Origin: Ignatzschineria cameli
Lineage (GTDB): Bacteria; Pseudomonadota; Gammaproteobacteria; Cardiobacteriales; Wohlfahrtiimonadaceae
Direction: 5' to 3'
Length of the DNA stretch: 33,949 nucleotides
NCBI RefSeq assembly: GCF_003121895.1
Contig: NZ_QEWW01000013.1
Location: forward strand, 1-33,949
Shown here: piece after piece, positions 9,315 through 17,370 of the stretch
Numbering within the stretch: position 1 is the first letter of the stretch
Layout of the letters: each line of letters opens with the position of its first letter
The notes under the pieces: generated by a model
The model's database searches: none
Told to the model about the DNA's origin: nothing
The model's input: only the letters and a program-made list of their open reading frames with translations
Program-made: the position numbers and the translations under genes

Positions 9315-10649
9315 CTACTTTTTCTCTAAGAGCGCATAGTAGAAACCATCGACACTCTCTTCAGACTTAAAGTAGCGAGGTAAAATCTGAACGCCTACAT
9401 CTCGCGCTTCACCAAAGGGGAGCATCAATGGTCGCTCTTTTGCATCAGGATGAGATTTTAGAAAGTGACGAATCTGCTGCTCATTCTCATCTTTAAGGAT
9501 AGAACAGGTAGCATAGAGAAGTCGCCCACCCTCTTTTAAGAGCGTCCAAGCATGATTGAGAATTTCACTCTGAAGCGCGCGTAATTTCTCAATATCAGAG
9601 GCTTGACGTAGACGTTTAATATCGGGATGGCGATGCATAATGCCGGTAGCCGAGCAAGGAACATCGAGTAGAATGGCATCAAAGCGTTGCTCGCTTTCAT
9701 AATCCTGACAAGCAATTGCTTCAATCTCCACAAATTGTGGGATCGATCCCATGACGCGCTCAATATTCTCTTTAACACGAAGAAGACGCTCAGCTGAGCT
9801 ATCGAGGGCAACTAACCCTGCCATCTCTGGCATGATCTCTAGCAGAGCAGTTGTCTTACCACCTGGCGCAGAGCAGGCATCGAGCAGATACTCCCCTTTT
9901 TGCGGCTCTAAAAGCTCAGCTGCAAGTTGTGCCGAAGCATCTTGAACACTTACTAAACCCTCAGCAAAGCCTGGCAATTGCTCTACACTTACCGGCTGAT
10001 CTAAAACAATCGCGCTCTCAACAAATTGATGGGCCACCGCATCAATTCCTGCGGCCGCTAGTTTTTCAAGATACGCTTCTCGGCTATTTTTCGCTCGATT
10101 GACGCGTAAAATCATCTCAGGATGGAGTTGATAGAAGGTACCGATCTCCTCTAATGCCTCTTTTCCCCATTGATTCTCAATTCGTTTAGCAAACCATTGC
10201 GGAAGATTGCTACGCCCTGCCATACTCTTAGCCGGCGGTAATTTTCCTCGCTGAATATTGCGTAAAATGGCATTTGTTAACCCTGCGGCCCACTCTTTAT
10301 CCATCGCTTTTATTAAATTAACCCAATTATTGAGAATGGCATATTCAGCTGTTGCCATCTCCGTCAATTCATAGGCTGCTAAGATCTGGGCAACTTTTAC
10401 CTCAATCTCTGAATTTTTGATCGGCTTAGAAAGAAGCTGGGAGAGCCGATCTTCTAAGGCATCATATTGTCTTAATGTGCCAAAGAGAAGATGTTGGGCG
10501 AAGCGACGTTCATTCTCATTGAGCCGCTCACTGCATCGAGGAAGCGCCTCAGTGAGCGATTCTCCCTGCAAGACAGAACAGAGTGTCTCCACCGCAACGA
10601 AACGGGGATCTTTCATTAATTTGGGATATAGCGCTTCTTTAATGGCCAT
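9315..10649 (-). CDS. rsmB: 16S rRNA (cytosine-967-C5)-methyltransferase RsmB
   Basis: Methylates C967 of 16S rRNA using S-adenosylmethionine. The 444-residue protein has an N-terminal NusB-like RNA-binding domain (about 10-140) and a C-terminal Rossmann methyltransferase domain. The SAM loop is DACSAPGGKT (257-266). The two cysteines of RNA m5C methyltransferases are present: Cys332 in DVPCSATG and Cys382 in YATCS. The ATG at 10649 directly abuts the fmt stop (TAAATG), so translation is likely coupled. An 11-bp near-repeat (TTCTCTACTAC, TTCTCTACTTT at 9300-9321) straddles its stop codon and forms its last codons' neighbourhood. Position after def-fmt is the classical arrangement. Confidence 0.95.
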   Translation of the reverse strand: MAIKEALYPKLMKDPRFVAVETLCSVLQGESLTEALPRCSERLNENERRFAQHLLFGTLRQYDALEDRLSQLLSKPIKNSEIEVKVAQILAAYELTEMATAEYAILNNWVNLIKAMDKEWAAGLTNAILRNIQRGKLPPAKSMAGRSNLPQWFAKRIENQWGKEALEEIGTFYQLHPEMILRVNRAKNSREAYLEKLAAAGIDAVAHQFVESAIVLDQPVSVEQLPGFAEGLVSVQDASAQLAAELLEPQKGEYLLDACSAPGGKTTALLEIMPEMAGLVALDSSAERLLRVKENIERVMGSIPQFVEIEAIACQDYESEQRFDAILLDVPCSATGIMHRHPDIKRLRQASDIEKLRALQSEILNHAWTLLKEGGRLLYATCSILKDENEQQIRHFLKSHPDAKERPLMLPFGEARDVGVQILPRYFKSEESVDGFYYALLEKK

Positions 10650-11582
10650 TTATTGTGCTACCTTCTGATCGATTTCATTACCTTTGATGAAGAGTGCGCT
10701 CTCCATTCTTCGCTTACCTGCAATCTGCAGCTCTAATACTTCTAATAGATGACCATCACCGGCAACCACATAGAGAGATTCCCCTTCAACATAGAAAGTT
10801 CCCGGGAGAGAATCACGCTTGCGATCGCTCTCTAAAACTCGATAGAGCTTTAATAACGCGCCATCTAACTCAGTAAAGGCACCCGGAAAAGGATTGAAAG
10901 CATGGATCTTACGTGCGATTGTCGCACCACTCTCCTGCCAATCAATTCTCGCTTCCTCTTTAGTGATCTTTTCAGCATAAGTGATACCTTCTTCCGGCTG
11001 AGGCGTTGGCTGACGACTGCCGGCAATCACCTCTGGAATTGTTGCTAATAGCAGTGAGGCACCCACCATCTTAAGACGATCATGTAGCTCTCCGGTCGTC
11101 ATATGGGGCGTAATTGCAACTCGCTCCTCTTGCCATACAGCACCGGTATCTAAACCGACATCCATCTGCATAATCGCTACGCCACTCTCCTGGTCACCCG
11201 CCTCAATCGCACGATGGATCGGTGCGGCGCCACGCCATCTAGGCAGGAGCGATGCGTGAATATTGAGACAACCATATTGCGGCATCTCTAAGATCGCTTT
11301 AGGAAGAATCAAACCATAAGCGACCACCACCATCAGATCGGCATTTAGCGCGGCAAATGTTGCTTGCGCCTCCGGATCACGAAGCGTCAATGGTTGATAA
11401 ACAGGGATATTGTGAGCAACTGCAACCTCTTTTACCGGGGTGAATTGAACCTTCTTTCCTCTTCCTCGCGGGCGATCAGGTTGTGTATAGACCGCAACAA
11501 CCTCATGCTCTGAATCGAGCAACGCCTCTAATGTTGGAACTGAAAATTCCGGTGATCCCGCAAAGATAATTCTTAACCCCAT
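10650..11582 (-). CDS. fmt: Methionyl-tRNA formyltransferase
   Basis: Formylates Met-tRNA(fMet) with 10-formyl-tetrahydrofolate so it can initiate translation. The 310-residue length is usual. The N-terminal catalytic domain carries Asn107-Ile-His109 followed by SLLPRWRGAAPI (111-122) and DVGLDTG (141-147), the formyltransferase signature with the catalytic Asn, His and Asp. The C-terminal oligonucleotide-binding-like domain begins near 205. The start is the ATG at 11582 with AGAGGT 6 bases upstream. def is 185 bases upstream on the same strand with a repeat-rich spacer between; rsmB begins on the next base after its stop. Confidence 0.96.
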   Translation of the reverse strand: MGLRIIFAGSPEFSVPTLEALLDSEHEVVAVYTQPDRPRGRGKKVQFTPVKEVAVAHNIPVYQPLTLRDPEAQATFAALNADLMVVVAYGLILPKAILEMPQYGCLNIHASLLPRWRGAAPIHRAIEAGDQESGVAIMQMDVGLDTGAVWQEERVAITPHMTTGELHDRLKMVGASLLLATIPEVIAGSRQPTPQPEEGITYAEKITKEEARIDWQESGATIARKIHAFNPFPGAFTELDGALLKLYRVLESDRKRDSLPGTFYVEGESLYVVAGDGHLLEVLELQIAGKRRMESALFIKGNEIDQKVAQ

Positions 11583-11628
11583 GTTTGACCTCTTTTTACT
11601 GATTCCCGACTGATCGCTCTGATCTTAA

Positions 11629-11659
11629 TTTTGATTTTGATTTTGATTTTGATTTTTGA
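11629..11659. repeat. Hexamer microsatellite (TTTTGA) between def and fmt
   Basis: Four perfect TTTTGA copies at 11629-11652 plus a fifth with one extra T (to 11659). On the transcribed strand they are TCAAAA repeats in the def-fmt spacer, 47-77 bases upstream of the fmt start codon. Copy-number change could alter mRNA spacing, but no promoter part clearly overlaps them. Confidence 0.9.
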
Positions 11660-11723
11660 TGATGTCGATATCGATCTCGATGACGCTATCGATATTGAAT
11701 GCTATTGAGTATTATTAAATATT

Positions 11724-11763
11724 GTTGAGTGCTGTTGAGTGCTGTTGAGCACTATTGAGTACT
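11724..11763. repeat. 10-bp tandem repeat between def and fmt
   Basis: Four copies with 10-bp period: GTTGAGTGCT twice, then GTTGAGCACT and ATTGAGTACT. Decayed copies extend to the left (about 11700-11723). It begins 4 bases past the def stop codon. Confidence 0.85.
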
Positions 11764-11767
11764 ACTG

Positions 11768-12283
11768 CTACTCTAACTCACGCTCTTTGAGGACTTTCTC
11801 TAACTTCTTCAAGATACGTTGCTGCTTTAAACGAGAGAGATAATCGATAAAGAGAACACCTTCAAGATGATCATACTCATGTTGAATACAGCGCCCTAAA
11901 AGACCATCAGCCTCAAGCTCAAAGAACTCTCCGTTAACATCTTGAGCACGGACTCTTACCGCGACAGGACGAATCACAGGACCGCTATAGAGTGTTGGAA
12001 GGGAGAGACATCCCTCTTCTGCTGCATCGGTCTCTTCCGAAACTTCTAAAATTTCAGGATTGATAAAAACTTTGGGATCATTGCGCTCTTCAGAGCAATC
12101 AGCAACAAAAATTCGCTGTAAAACATTGACCTGATTGGCGGCTAAACCGACTCCCTTCTCCTCATACATCGTCTCAAACATATCCTCTACCAACTGCTTT
12201 AATGTGGCATCAAAGCTCGTGACCGGCGCAGCCTTTTCGCGCAAGGTAGGATGGGGAACTGTAATTACTTCTAAGATTGCCAT
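11768..12283 (-). CDS. def: Peptide deformylase
   Basis: Metalloenzyme that removes the N-formyl group from nascent proteins, reversing the mark added by the product of the neighbouring fmt. The 171-residue protein has all three motifs: GVGLAANQ (44-51), EGCLS with metal ligand Cys92, and HEYDH (135-139) supplying two His ligands and the catalytic Glu. This is the bacterial type 1 pattern. The ATG at 12283 is preceded by GAGAGAG-rich sequence. It is the first gene of the minus-strand cluster through argH and the only one with a long upstream region, so the main promoter of the cluster should lie upstream of it. Confidence 0.96.
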   Translation of the reverse strand: MAILEVITVPHPTLREKAAPVTSFDATLKQLVEDMFETMYEEKGVGLAANQVNVLQRIFVADCSEERNDPKVFINPEILEVSEETDAAEEGCLSLPTLYSGPVIRPVAVRVRAQDVNGEFFELEADGLLGRCIQHEYDHLEGVLFIDYLSRLKQQRILKKLEKVLKERELE

Positions 12284-12362
12284 AAAACTCTCTCTTCTCT
12301 CCGGATCTATCTATGAATTTAGTGATGAATCTATTGTTGATTCTCTCTTCTAATATTCTGCC

Positions 12363-12390
12363 GTTATAAAAGAGGGCATTTTACACTAAA
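12363..12390 (-). promoter_or_regulatory. Candidate promoter for the def-argH cluster
   Basis: On the minus strand TTTAGT (12390-12385) and TATAAC (12368-12363) are 16 bases apart, about 80 bases upstream of the def start. A degenerate 12-bp tandem repeat (12315-12350) lies in the leader between them. Confidence 0.4.
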
Positions 12391-12569
12391 TCGGGAGCGC
12401 TCGATAGCTTTCCACAAAATTTACTCGCACGCTATCCTTTCGATGAATTCACCCTAAAGAGCGCCTCTTTCCCGCTGCCATGGTTACTTTTTCAGCACCT
12501 CAAAGCATTTAGATCAAGCGAAGCGCATCTTATTCTCAAAATAAAGATGATCCGTGCTATAACAGGAAA

Positions 12570-12764
12570 TTAGGCTCAATCTCCTACTTAAGACCCGTTG
12601 TAGCCTCTATTGAGAGTCGCTTTTATAGACTCATCTTTGAGAAGAGGATTCTGCTCTAGCAAAATAGTTGCCAAGAGATTGTTATTGTTAATTTATCAAT
12701 TTCTTACTACCAATTTCGAGCAGTTATGTCCCTTAAAAAGGGAAAAGTTTTCTGCTCTTTTTTT
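12570..12764 (+). ncRNA. Candidate small RNA or long leader upstream of ackA
   Basis: An extended -10 element (TGCTATAAC, ending 12563) would start a transcript near 12570, and a strong intrinsic terminator ends at 12764, giving about 195 nt with no convincing reading frame. CTGCTC occurs at 12651-12656 and again in the terminator's 3' arm, and both can pair with GAGCAG at 12718-12723, so two exclusive folds exist. No -35 element stands out. It does not match 6S RNA or tmRNA by eye. The next gene in this direction, ackA, starts 480 bases later, so a free small RNA is more likely than an attenuator. Confidence 0.35.
12718..12764 (+). terminator. Strong intrinsic terminator, plus strand
   Basis: An outer stem GAGCAG / CTGCTC encloses an inner perfect stem TCCCTT-AAA-AAGGGA and is followed by seven T. 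No gene ends on this strand within 12 kb upstream, so it must serve an unannotated transcript. Confidence 0.75.
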
Positions 12765-13204
12765 GGGTTTTTACAATTTATAGGGTATTAATTAGAGAGG
12801 TATAAAAAATATTATCAAATTTGATTGCCTCCTATTTTCAATAGCGAGAATCAAAATTGAGATAAAAGTTGTAAAAACTTAAAGTAAAAAAATAAAAGTA
12901 ACCAATAGAAGTAACGATAAAACGACTTATGTAAATTACTTATATAAATTACTTATGAAAAGTTAATGAAAAATTAAAATAAATAGCGTTGGATTAAGGC
13001 AGAAGTTCAAGAGTCTTCCCTAATACTTAATAGCCAGGGTCTTGATAACTTCAACTTAGAGACACTCATCCCCCTTTTGCTATCTAGAGCGATCACAATT
13101 GAATGATCTCTTCTGATAAAAAAAGAGCGAGAAAAAGAGACTATGCTTAGACCCTCACTAGTCATCTGTGTTGAAAGAGCAGTAATCCAATCAATAACAA
13201 CAAT
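12765..13204. other. AT-rich intergenic region upstream of ackA
   Basis: No gene supported. The stretch to about 12990 is clearly more AT-rich than its surroundings. It holds a 13-bp tandem repeat with three copies (ACTTATGTAAATT type, 12925-12963) and a 12-bp palindrome ATCAAATTTGAT near 12816. A minus-strand frame at 13007-13237 would start with TTG and has no ribosome site. The ackA promoter must lie here, but no clear -35/-10 pair was found. Confidence 0.5.
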
Positions 13205-13219
13205 ATGTTCACTGAACAT
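13205..13219. promoter_or_regulatory. Perfect palindrome just upstream of ackA
   Basis: ATGTTCA-C-TGAACAT is a 7+1+7 palindrome 24 bases before the ackA start and 9 bases before its AGGAG ribosome site (13229-13233). It may be an operator; as RNA its one-base loop makes a full hairpin unlikely. It is not an FNR or LexA consensus. Confidence 0.45.
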
Positions 13220-13243
13220 TGAAAGCTTAGGAGTCAAACAGTT

Positions 13244-14470
13244 ATGTATGCTTTAGTCATCAATTGCGGAAGTTCCTCACTTAAGTTTGCGTTAATTCAT
13301 GCAAAAGAGCGCAATACCGTTATCAGCGGAGGCGCAGAACAGCTCGATACACCCGAGGCCACTTTATCGATCAAATATCATGGAGAGAAAGTTAAAAACA
13401 AACTCGAAGATCCCACGCATCTTGGCGCATTTAAGGAGGTCTTCCAGTTTCTCCAAAAAGAGGGTTATGCCGATAAGATCAAAGCAGTCGGCCACCGAGT
13501 TGTCCACGGGGGAGAGTACTTCCAAGAATCTGTTGAGATCACTCCTGAAGTTATCGATATTATTAAAAAGTGTGCGCCCTTAGCGCCGATCCACAACCCG
13601 GCAAACTTAACGGGAATTCTTGCGGCGAAAGAGGTTCTCCCTGATCTACCGCAGATTGCCGTCTTCGATACAGCCTTCCACCAAACAATGCCGGAAGAAG
13701 CCTATCTCTATGGGCTCCCGCTTGAGATCTACGAGAAATATAATATTCGCCGTTACGGATTCCATGGAAGTAGCCATCGCTACATTACCGAGCGAACCGC
13801 TAGCATTCTCGATATCCCCCTTGAAAAGCTCAATATTATCAGCTGTCACTTAGGAAATGGTGCCTCCATTGCTGCTATTCGTGGTGGAAAATCGGTCGAT
13901 ACGAGTATGGGCTTGACCCCACTTGAGGGCTTGATGATGGGAACTCGTTCCGGATCACTCGACCCAGGCCTTATCCCCTACCTTGTTGAATGTTTAGATT
14001 ATGATATCTATGAGATGGATAATCTTCTCAACTTCGACAGTGGACTTCTCGGTATCTCCGGCGTTTCCAATGATTGCCGTATCTTAGAGACAAAAGCAAA
14101 AGAGGGACATAAACGTTGCCGCTTAGCGCTCGATATGTTTGGTTACCGTGTTGCGAAGACTATCTCAGAGTATCTTCCGGCACTACAGCGCCTCGATGCT
14201 ATTGTCTTTACCGGCGGTATCGGTGAGAACTCAGCCTATGTTCGGGAATTGATCATGAGTCAATTAGCTTTCTTAGGCTATCGCTTTAGCAACCCATCTA
14301 ATAGCTTCTGTACTGGCGGAAAAGAGGGTGTTATCGCCACAAGCTCTAACTTCGGTAAAGCTTTAGTGGTTTGTACCGATGAAGAGGGAATGATCGTTCA
14401 AGATACACTTGAAATTGTTGCACAAAAAGAGAAGCAAGCATCATCAATCGATTCAACAGTCGAGCAATAG
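13244..14470 (+). CDS. ackA: Acetate kinase
   Basis: Interconverts acetyl phosphate and acetate with ATP formation, the energy-yielding step of overflow or fermentative acetate production. The 408-residue cytoplasmic protein shows the ASKHA-fold signatures INCGSSSLKF at the N-terminus (Asn7), GHRVVHGGEYF, RRYGFHGSSHRYI, CHLGNGASIAAI, TSMGLTPLEGLMMGTRSG and FTGGIGENSAYVR, all at the usual places. The ATG at 13244 has AGGAG 10 bases upstream. pta follows after 13 bases, so the two form an operon, the standard arrangement. The C-terminal tail after about 392 is polar and extends slightly beyond the conserved core. Confidence 0.97.
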   Translation: MYALVINCGSSSLKFALIHAKERNTVISGGAEQLDTPEATLSIKYHGEKVKNKLEDPTHLGAFKEVFQFLQKEGYADKIKAVGHRVVHGGEYFQESVEITPEVIDIIKKCAPLAPIHNPANLTGILAAKEVLPDLPQIAVFDTAFHQTMPEEAYLYGLPLEIYEKYNIRRYGFHGSSHRYITERTASILDIPLEKLNIISCHLGNGASIAAIRGGKSVDTSMGLTPLEGLMMGTRSGSLDPGLIPYLVECLDYDIYEMDNLLNFDSGLLGISGVSNDCRILETKAKEGHKRCRLALDMFGYRVAKTISEYLPALQRLDAIVFTGGIGENSAYVRELIMSQLAFLGYRFSNPSNSFCTGGKEGVIATSSNFGKALVVCTDEEGMIVQDTLEIVAQKEKQASSIDSTVEQ

Positions 14471-14483
14471 GAGTTAAATTTCT

Positions 14484-16160
14484 ATGAAGACACTATTTGT
14501 AGCACCTACCGGTGATATTAAGAGCTTAACCTCTATCTCCCTTGCGCTCGTTGAAGCGTTACGCAAAGCGGGATTAAAGGTGGGATTTGTCCGCCCTATT
14601 GGTGAAGATAATAATCGTTCAGAACAGCTCTATCGCGAACTCTTTAATGATGAAACACCAACGCCGATCTTAGAAGGAGATGTGAATAATGCAATTCGCA
14701 ATGGCGCCTATGATGATCTATTAGAAGCGGTTGTTGGTCGCGTTACAGAGGCGGCTAAAGGCTTTGATATTGTGGTTGTCGAGGGATTGACCTATCATAG
14801 CAGCCGTCCTTATACTCACGATCTCAATGCTGATATCGCAAGAACACTCTGTGCCGGTGTAGTCTTTGCCGGAAACTCCCTTGCAAATACCCCTGAAGAG
14901 GTTGCAGCTCACTTCGATCTCAATGCCTATATCTACAGTGAATCTCATATCTGGCTAGCGGGCTATATCATCAATCATGTGAAAGATCCTAAAGCGATCG
15001 AGAAGACTGTAACCTTCTGCCAAACTGATTTCTGCCGCTCACTCGATACATTAGGCATTATCCCTGAAAATGAGGCGTTAAAGAGTGATATCGATGCAAT
15101 CCACTTTATCGCGCAGCAGTTAGAACTAGCGCCACTCATTGAGGCGCTCAAAGCTTCTCAGAGCAATCGTATGCCCCCTTCTGCATTCCGCTACAAATTG
15201 ATTCAGAGTGCGCAAAAGGCTGATCGCCGTATTGTATTGCCAGAGGGAGATGAGCCTCGAACACTTCGCGCCGCAGCTATCTGTGCAGAACGCGGAATTG
15301 CTCGCTGTGTTCTCTTAGGCGATGTTGCTACTATTGAGTCAGTCGCCAAAGCGCACAATATTCACCTTCCCGATCGTGGTATTGAGATGATCGATCCGAA
15401 AACCTTGGTAGAAAAATATGTTCCCGGCTTTGTTGAACGCCGTAAGCATAAGGGCGCAGATGAAGCGGTGGCAAGAGAAGCGCTCAAAGATAGCGTTGTC
15501 GTAGGAACGATGATGCTCGCCGAAGGGGATGTTGATGGGTTAGTTTCGGGAGCCGTCCATACCACGGCAGATACAATCCGCCCGGCATTTCAACTTATTG
15601 GTACAGATAAAAACTCAAAGCTGGTCTCAAGCATCTTCTTTATGTTGATGAAAGATCAGGTTCATGTTTATGGGGACTGTGCCGTTAATCCCAATCCGAC
15701 ACCGGAGCAACTCGCCGATATTGCGATTCAATCTGCTGAATCTGCCAAAATCTTTGGCATTGAGCCTCGCGTAGCAATGCTCTCCTACTCAACAGGAACA
15801 TCAGGTGCCGGCGAAGAGGTTGAAAAGGTTGCCAAAGCAACTGAGATCGCTAAAGAGAAAGCGCCAGATCTATTAATCGATGGTCCCCTACAATTTGATG
15901 CCGCTAGCGTCTTAAGTGTTGGCCAACAGAAAGCACCTAACAGCCCTGTTGCCGGTCGCGCTACCGTCTTTATCTTCCCTGACCTCAATACGGGGAATAT
16001 CACCTATAAAGCGGTTCAACGCAGTGCTAATGTGGTCTGTATCGGTCCGATGCTGCAAGGTTTAGCAAAACCGGTCAACGATCTCTCCCGCGGTGCGCTT
16101 GTAGATGATATTGTCTACACAATTGCCATTACTGCGTTACAAGCAAGCCCTAAGGCTTAA
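14484..16160 (+). CDS. pta: Phosphate acetyltransferase, form without DRTGG domain
   Basis: Converts acetyl-CoA and phosphate to acetyl phosphate, the substrate of AckA. At 558 residues it lies between the long form (714 in E. coli) and the short catalytic form (about 330). The N-terminal part (1-225) is the P-loop, dethiobiotin-synthetase-like domain: VAPTGDIKSLTSISL aligns with the E. coli start. The catalytic PTA domain begins at about 233 (RRIVLPEGDEPRT) and runs to the end with VDGLVSGAVHTTADTIRP, LSYSTGTSGAG and DGPLQFDAA. The roughly 155 residues that would hold the DRTGG domain are absent, with the flanks joined in frame. The start has AGGAG 10 bases upstream, 13 bases after ackA. Confidence 0.94.
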   Translation: MKTLFVAPTGDIKSLTSISLALVEALRKAGLKVGFVRPIGEDNNRSEQLYRELFNDETPTPILEGDVNNAIRNGAYDDLLEAVVGRVTEAAKGFDIVVVEGLTYHSSRPYTHDLNADIARTLCAGVVFAGNSLANTPEEVAAHFDLNAYIYSESHIWLAGYIINHVKDPKAIEKTVTFCQTDFCRSLDTLGIIPENEALKSDIDAIHFIAQQLELAPLIEALKASQSNRMPPSAFRYKLIQSAQKADRRIVLPEGDEPRTLRAAAICAERGIARCVLLGDVATIESVAKAHNIHLPDRGIEMIDPKTLVEKYVPGFVERRKHKGADEAVAREALKDSVVVGTMMLAEGDVDGLVSGAVHTTADTIRPAFQLIGTDKNSKLVSSIFFMLMKDQVHVYGDCAVNPNPTPEQLADIAIQSAESAKIFGIEPRVAMLSYSTGTSGAGEEVEKVAKATEIAKEKAPDLLIDGPLQFDAASVLSVGQQKAPNSPVAGRATVFIFPDLNTGNITYKAVQRSANVVCIGPMLQGLAKPVNDLSRGALVDDIVYTIAITALQASPKA

Positions 16161-16229
16161 AGCGTGAAAGCGATCAAAAGAGGCTTCGGCGCAAACTAGC
16201 GAGATTGATTCTAGATTTGTGTTAGAGTT

Positions 16230-16270
16230 TGTTATAATAGCGAGCTACCTTAATCGGGTAGCTCTTTCTT
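16230..16270 (+). promoter_or_regulatory. Extended -10 promoter abutting a terminator-like hairpin
   Basis: TGTTATAAT (16230-16238) is a perfect extended -10. Four bases on, GAGCTACC / GGTAGCTC (16242-16264) forms an 8-bp stem with a 7-base loop and then TTTCTT. The hairpin can terminate ackA-pta. If the promoter is active, its transcript would begin at or within the hairpin, which could shield the 5' end of the ratA message or end a tiny RNA. No matching -35 was found at normal spacing. Confidence 0.5.
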
Positions 16271-16278
16271 CATCAATA

Positions 16279-16323
16279 TTTGATCATTGCTTGTTTGATC
16301 GTTATTTACTAGATCGTTACTGC
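16279..16323. repeat. 15-bp tandem repeat upstream of ratA
   Basis: Three degenerate 15-bp copies starting at 16279, 16294 and 16309, each built around (T/A)GATC followed by (A/G)TT. The remaining leader up to ratA (to 16467) shows no gene and no clear promoter. Confidence 0.7.
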
Positions 16324-16467
16324 TTGATAGCGAAAATATGAAATCGATCTGAAGAGATAGCTACTACCAAAGAGTAGAATGCGAAATGTCGCAATCAAAA
16401 TAGCCGCTGAAGAGTCGCGAAGATTAGTTAATTTTAATTGAAGTCCATTGATGAGTTGAGGAATGCT

Positions 16468-16911
16468 GTGCCTGTCATACGCCGATCACAAAAAGAACCA
16501 TTTTCTGCAAAACAGATGTACGATTTAGTCAATGATGTGCAATCTTACCCCACCTTTCTGCCTTGGTGTAAGGGGTCACGCATTATCAAATCGACCCCCA
16601 CAATGATGGAGGCCTCCATTTTAACGGCAAAGGGTCCTCTCAATAAGTGGTTTACAACGCGCAATACTTTAATTGAGAATGAAAAAATCACCCTAAATCT
16701 CGTAGATGGTCCTTTTAAACATCTGCGGGGTGAGTGGCGCTTTCGTGATCTTCCTGAAGGGGGATCAGAGATCCATCTTATGATCGATTTCGATTTCTCT
16801 TTTGGGCCGGCACGATTACTCTTAACCCCTATTTTTGAAAATATTGCAGGCAGTATGGTTGCTGCCTTTAGTGCTCAAGCGAAGGTGCGTTATGGAAAAC
16901 TCCTCGGTTAA
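16468..16911 (+). CDS. ratA: RatA family protein (START/polyketide-cyclase fold)
   Basis: Belongs to the RatA/Coq10 family; E. coli RatA is reported to block 70S ribosome association, while the mitochondrial relative Coq10 binds ubiquinone, so a lipid or quinone chaperone role is also possible. The protein of 147 residues starts MPVIRRSQKEPF and continues AKQMYDLVNDVQSYPTFLPWC, which matches the family start closely. I chose the GTG at 16468 because GAGGA (16458-16462) sits 5 bases upstream and the homologous start fits. A longer frame from the TTG at 16438 has no ribosome site. ratB overlaps its 3' end by 20 bases, the conserved pair. smpB and ssrA, often nearby in relatives, are not in this window. 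Confidence 0.9.
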   Translation: MPVIRRSQKEPFSAKQMYDLVNDVQSYPTFLPWCKGSRIIKSTPTMMEASILTAKGPLNKWFTTRNTLIENEKITLNLVDGPFKHLRGEWRFRDLPEGGSEIHLMIDFDFSFGPARLLLTPIFENIAGSMVAAFSAQAKVRYGKLLG

Positions 16912-17254
16912 TTCCTTCCTCAATCGCGAAACAACCCCACGCCAACATCGGAAAAATGGATCTTTTATAACGATTGAATTTATCTTGGCACTTCCCGATC
17001 GACAACCGATCGAAGAGCAGAAGTTTCAAGAAGGCATTCGCCTAAAAGATGCACTCCCTTTCTTTGCGCTCTACCATGAAGCGTGCCGGGTTATTGAATC
17101 TCCCCAATTTGGGATCTTCGGGATTAAAGTGGAGCAAGATCACCTCCTCAGAGAGGGCGATCGCATCGAGGTCTATCGTCCGCTTATTATCGATCCTAAA
17201 CAGGCGCGTCAAATTCGTGCAGCGCGCGACCCCCGCTTTAAACGAAAAAGTTAA
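16892..17254 (+). CDS. ratB: RnfH/RatB family protein (UPF0125)
   Basis: Small ubiquitin-like-fold protein of unknown function, regularly encoded next to ratA. The 120-residue product has about 22 extra N-terminal residues, then the conserved block ITIEFILALPDRQ, a middle EGIRLKDAL, the segment FGIFGIKV and the C-terminal IEVYRPLIIDPKQARQIRA. The ATG at 16892 has AAGGT 5-6 bases upstream and overlaps ratA by 20 bases; an upstream TTG at 16835 would overlap far more and lacks a ribosome site. The name ratB reflects neighbourhood; no toxin activity is established for it. Confidence 0.88.
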   Translation: MENSSVNSFLNRETTPRQHRKNGSFITIEFILALPDRQPIEEQKFQEGIRLKDALPFFALYHEACRVIESPQFGIFGIKVEQDHLLREGDRIEVYRPLIIDPKQARQIRAARDPRFKRKS

Positions 17255-17279
17255 ATAAAAAAGTAAAAAGAAACAGCTA

Positions 17280-17308
17280 AAAGAAAAGGGAATGCCTAAC
17301 GCTTCCCT
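17280..17308 (-). terminator. Terminator between ratB and trmL
   Basis: The stem AGGGAA-(T)-GC / GC-TTCCCT (17287-17308) has a 5-base loop and one bulge. Read on the minus strand it is followed by TTTTCTTTT, so it mainly serves trmL; on the plus strand the T tract is poor. Confidence 0.65.
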
Positions 17309-17319
17309 CTATTCTTATC

Positions 17320-17355
17320 TTTTATTTTCATTTTTATTTTCATCTCTATTTTATC
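17320..17355. repeat. 12-bp tandem repeat 3' of trmL
   Basis: TTTTATTTTCAT occurs twice in tandem (17320, 17332), followed by the related CTCTATTTTATC (17344). Confidence 0.75.
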
Positions 17356-17370
17356 TCTACCAGTTAACTG

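Noticed and set aside
12570-12764. 6S RNA or tmRNA
   Set aside because: The predicted 5' and 3' ends do not form the long closing helix of 6S RNA, and neither the tmRNA start pattern nor its tag frame is present.
13007-13237. Minus-strand frame of 76 codons upstream of ackA
   Set aside because: It starts with TTG, has no ribosome site, resembles no known family and covers the ackA control region.
16438-16467. Longer ratA start at TTG 16438
   Set aside because: No ribosome site there, whereas GTG at 16468 has GAGGA at 5 bases and gives the family-typical N-terminus.
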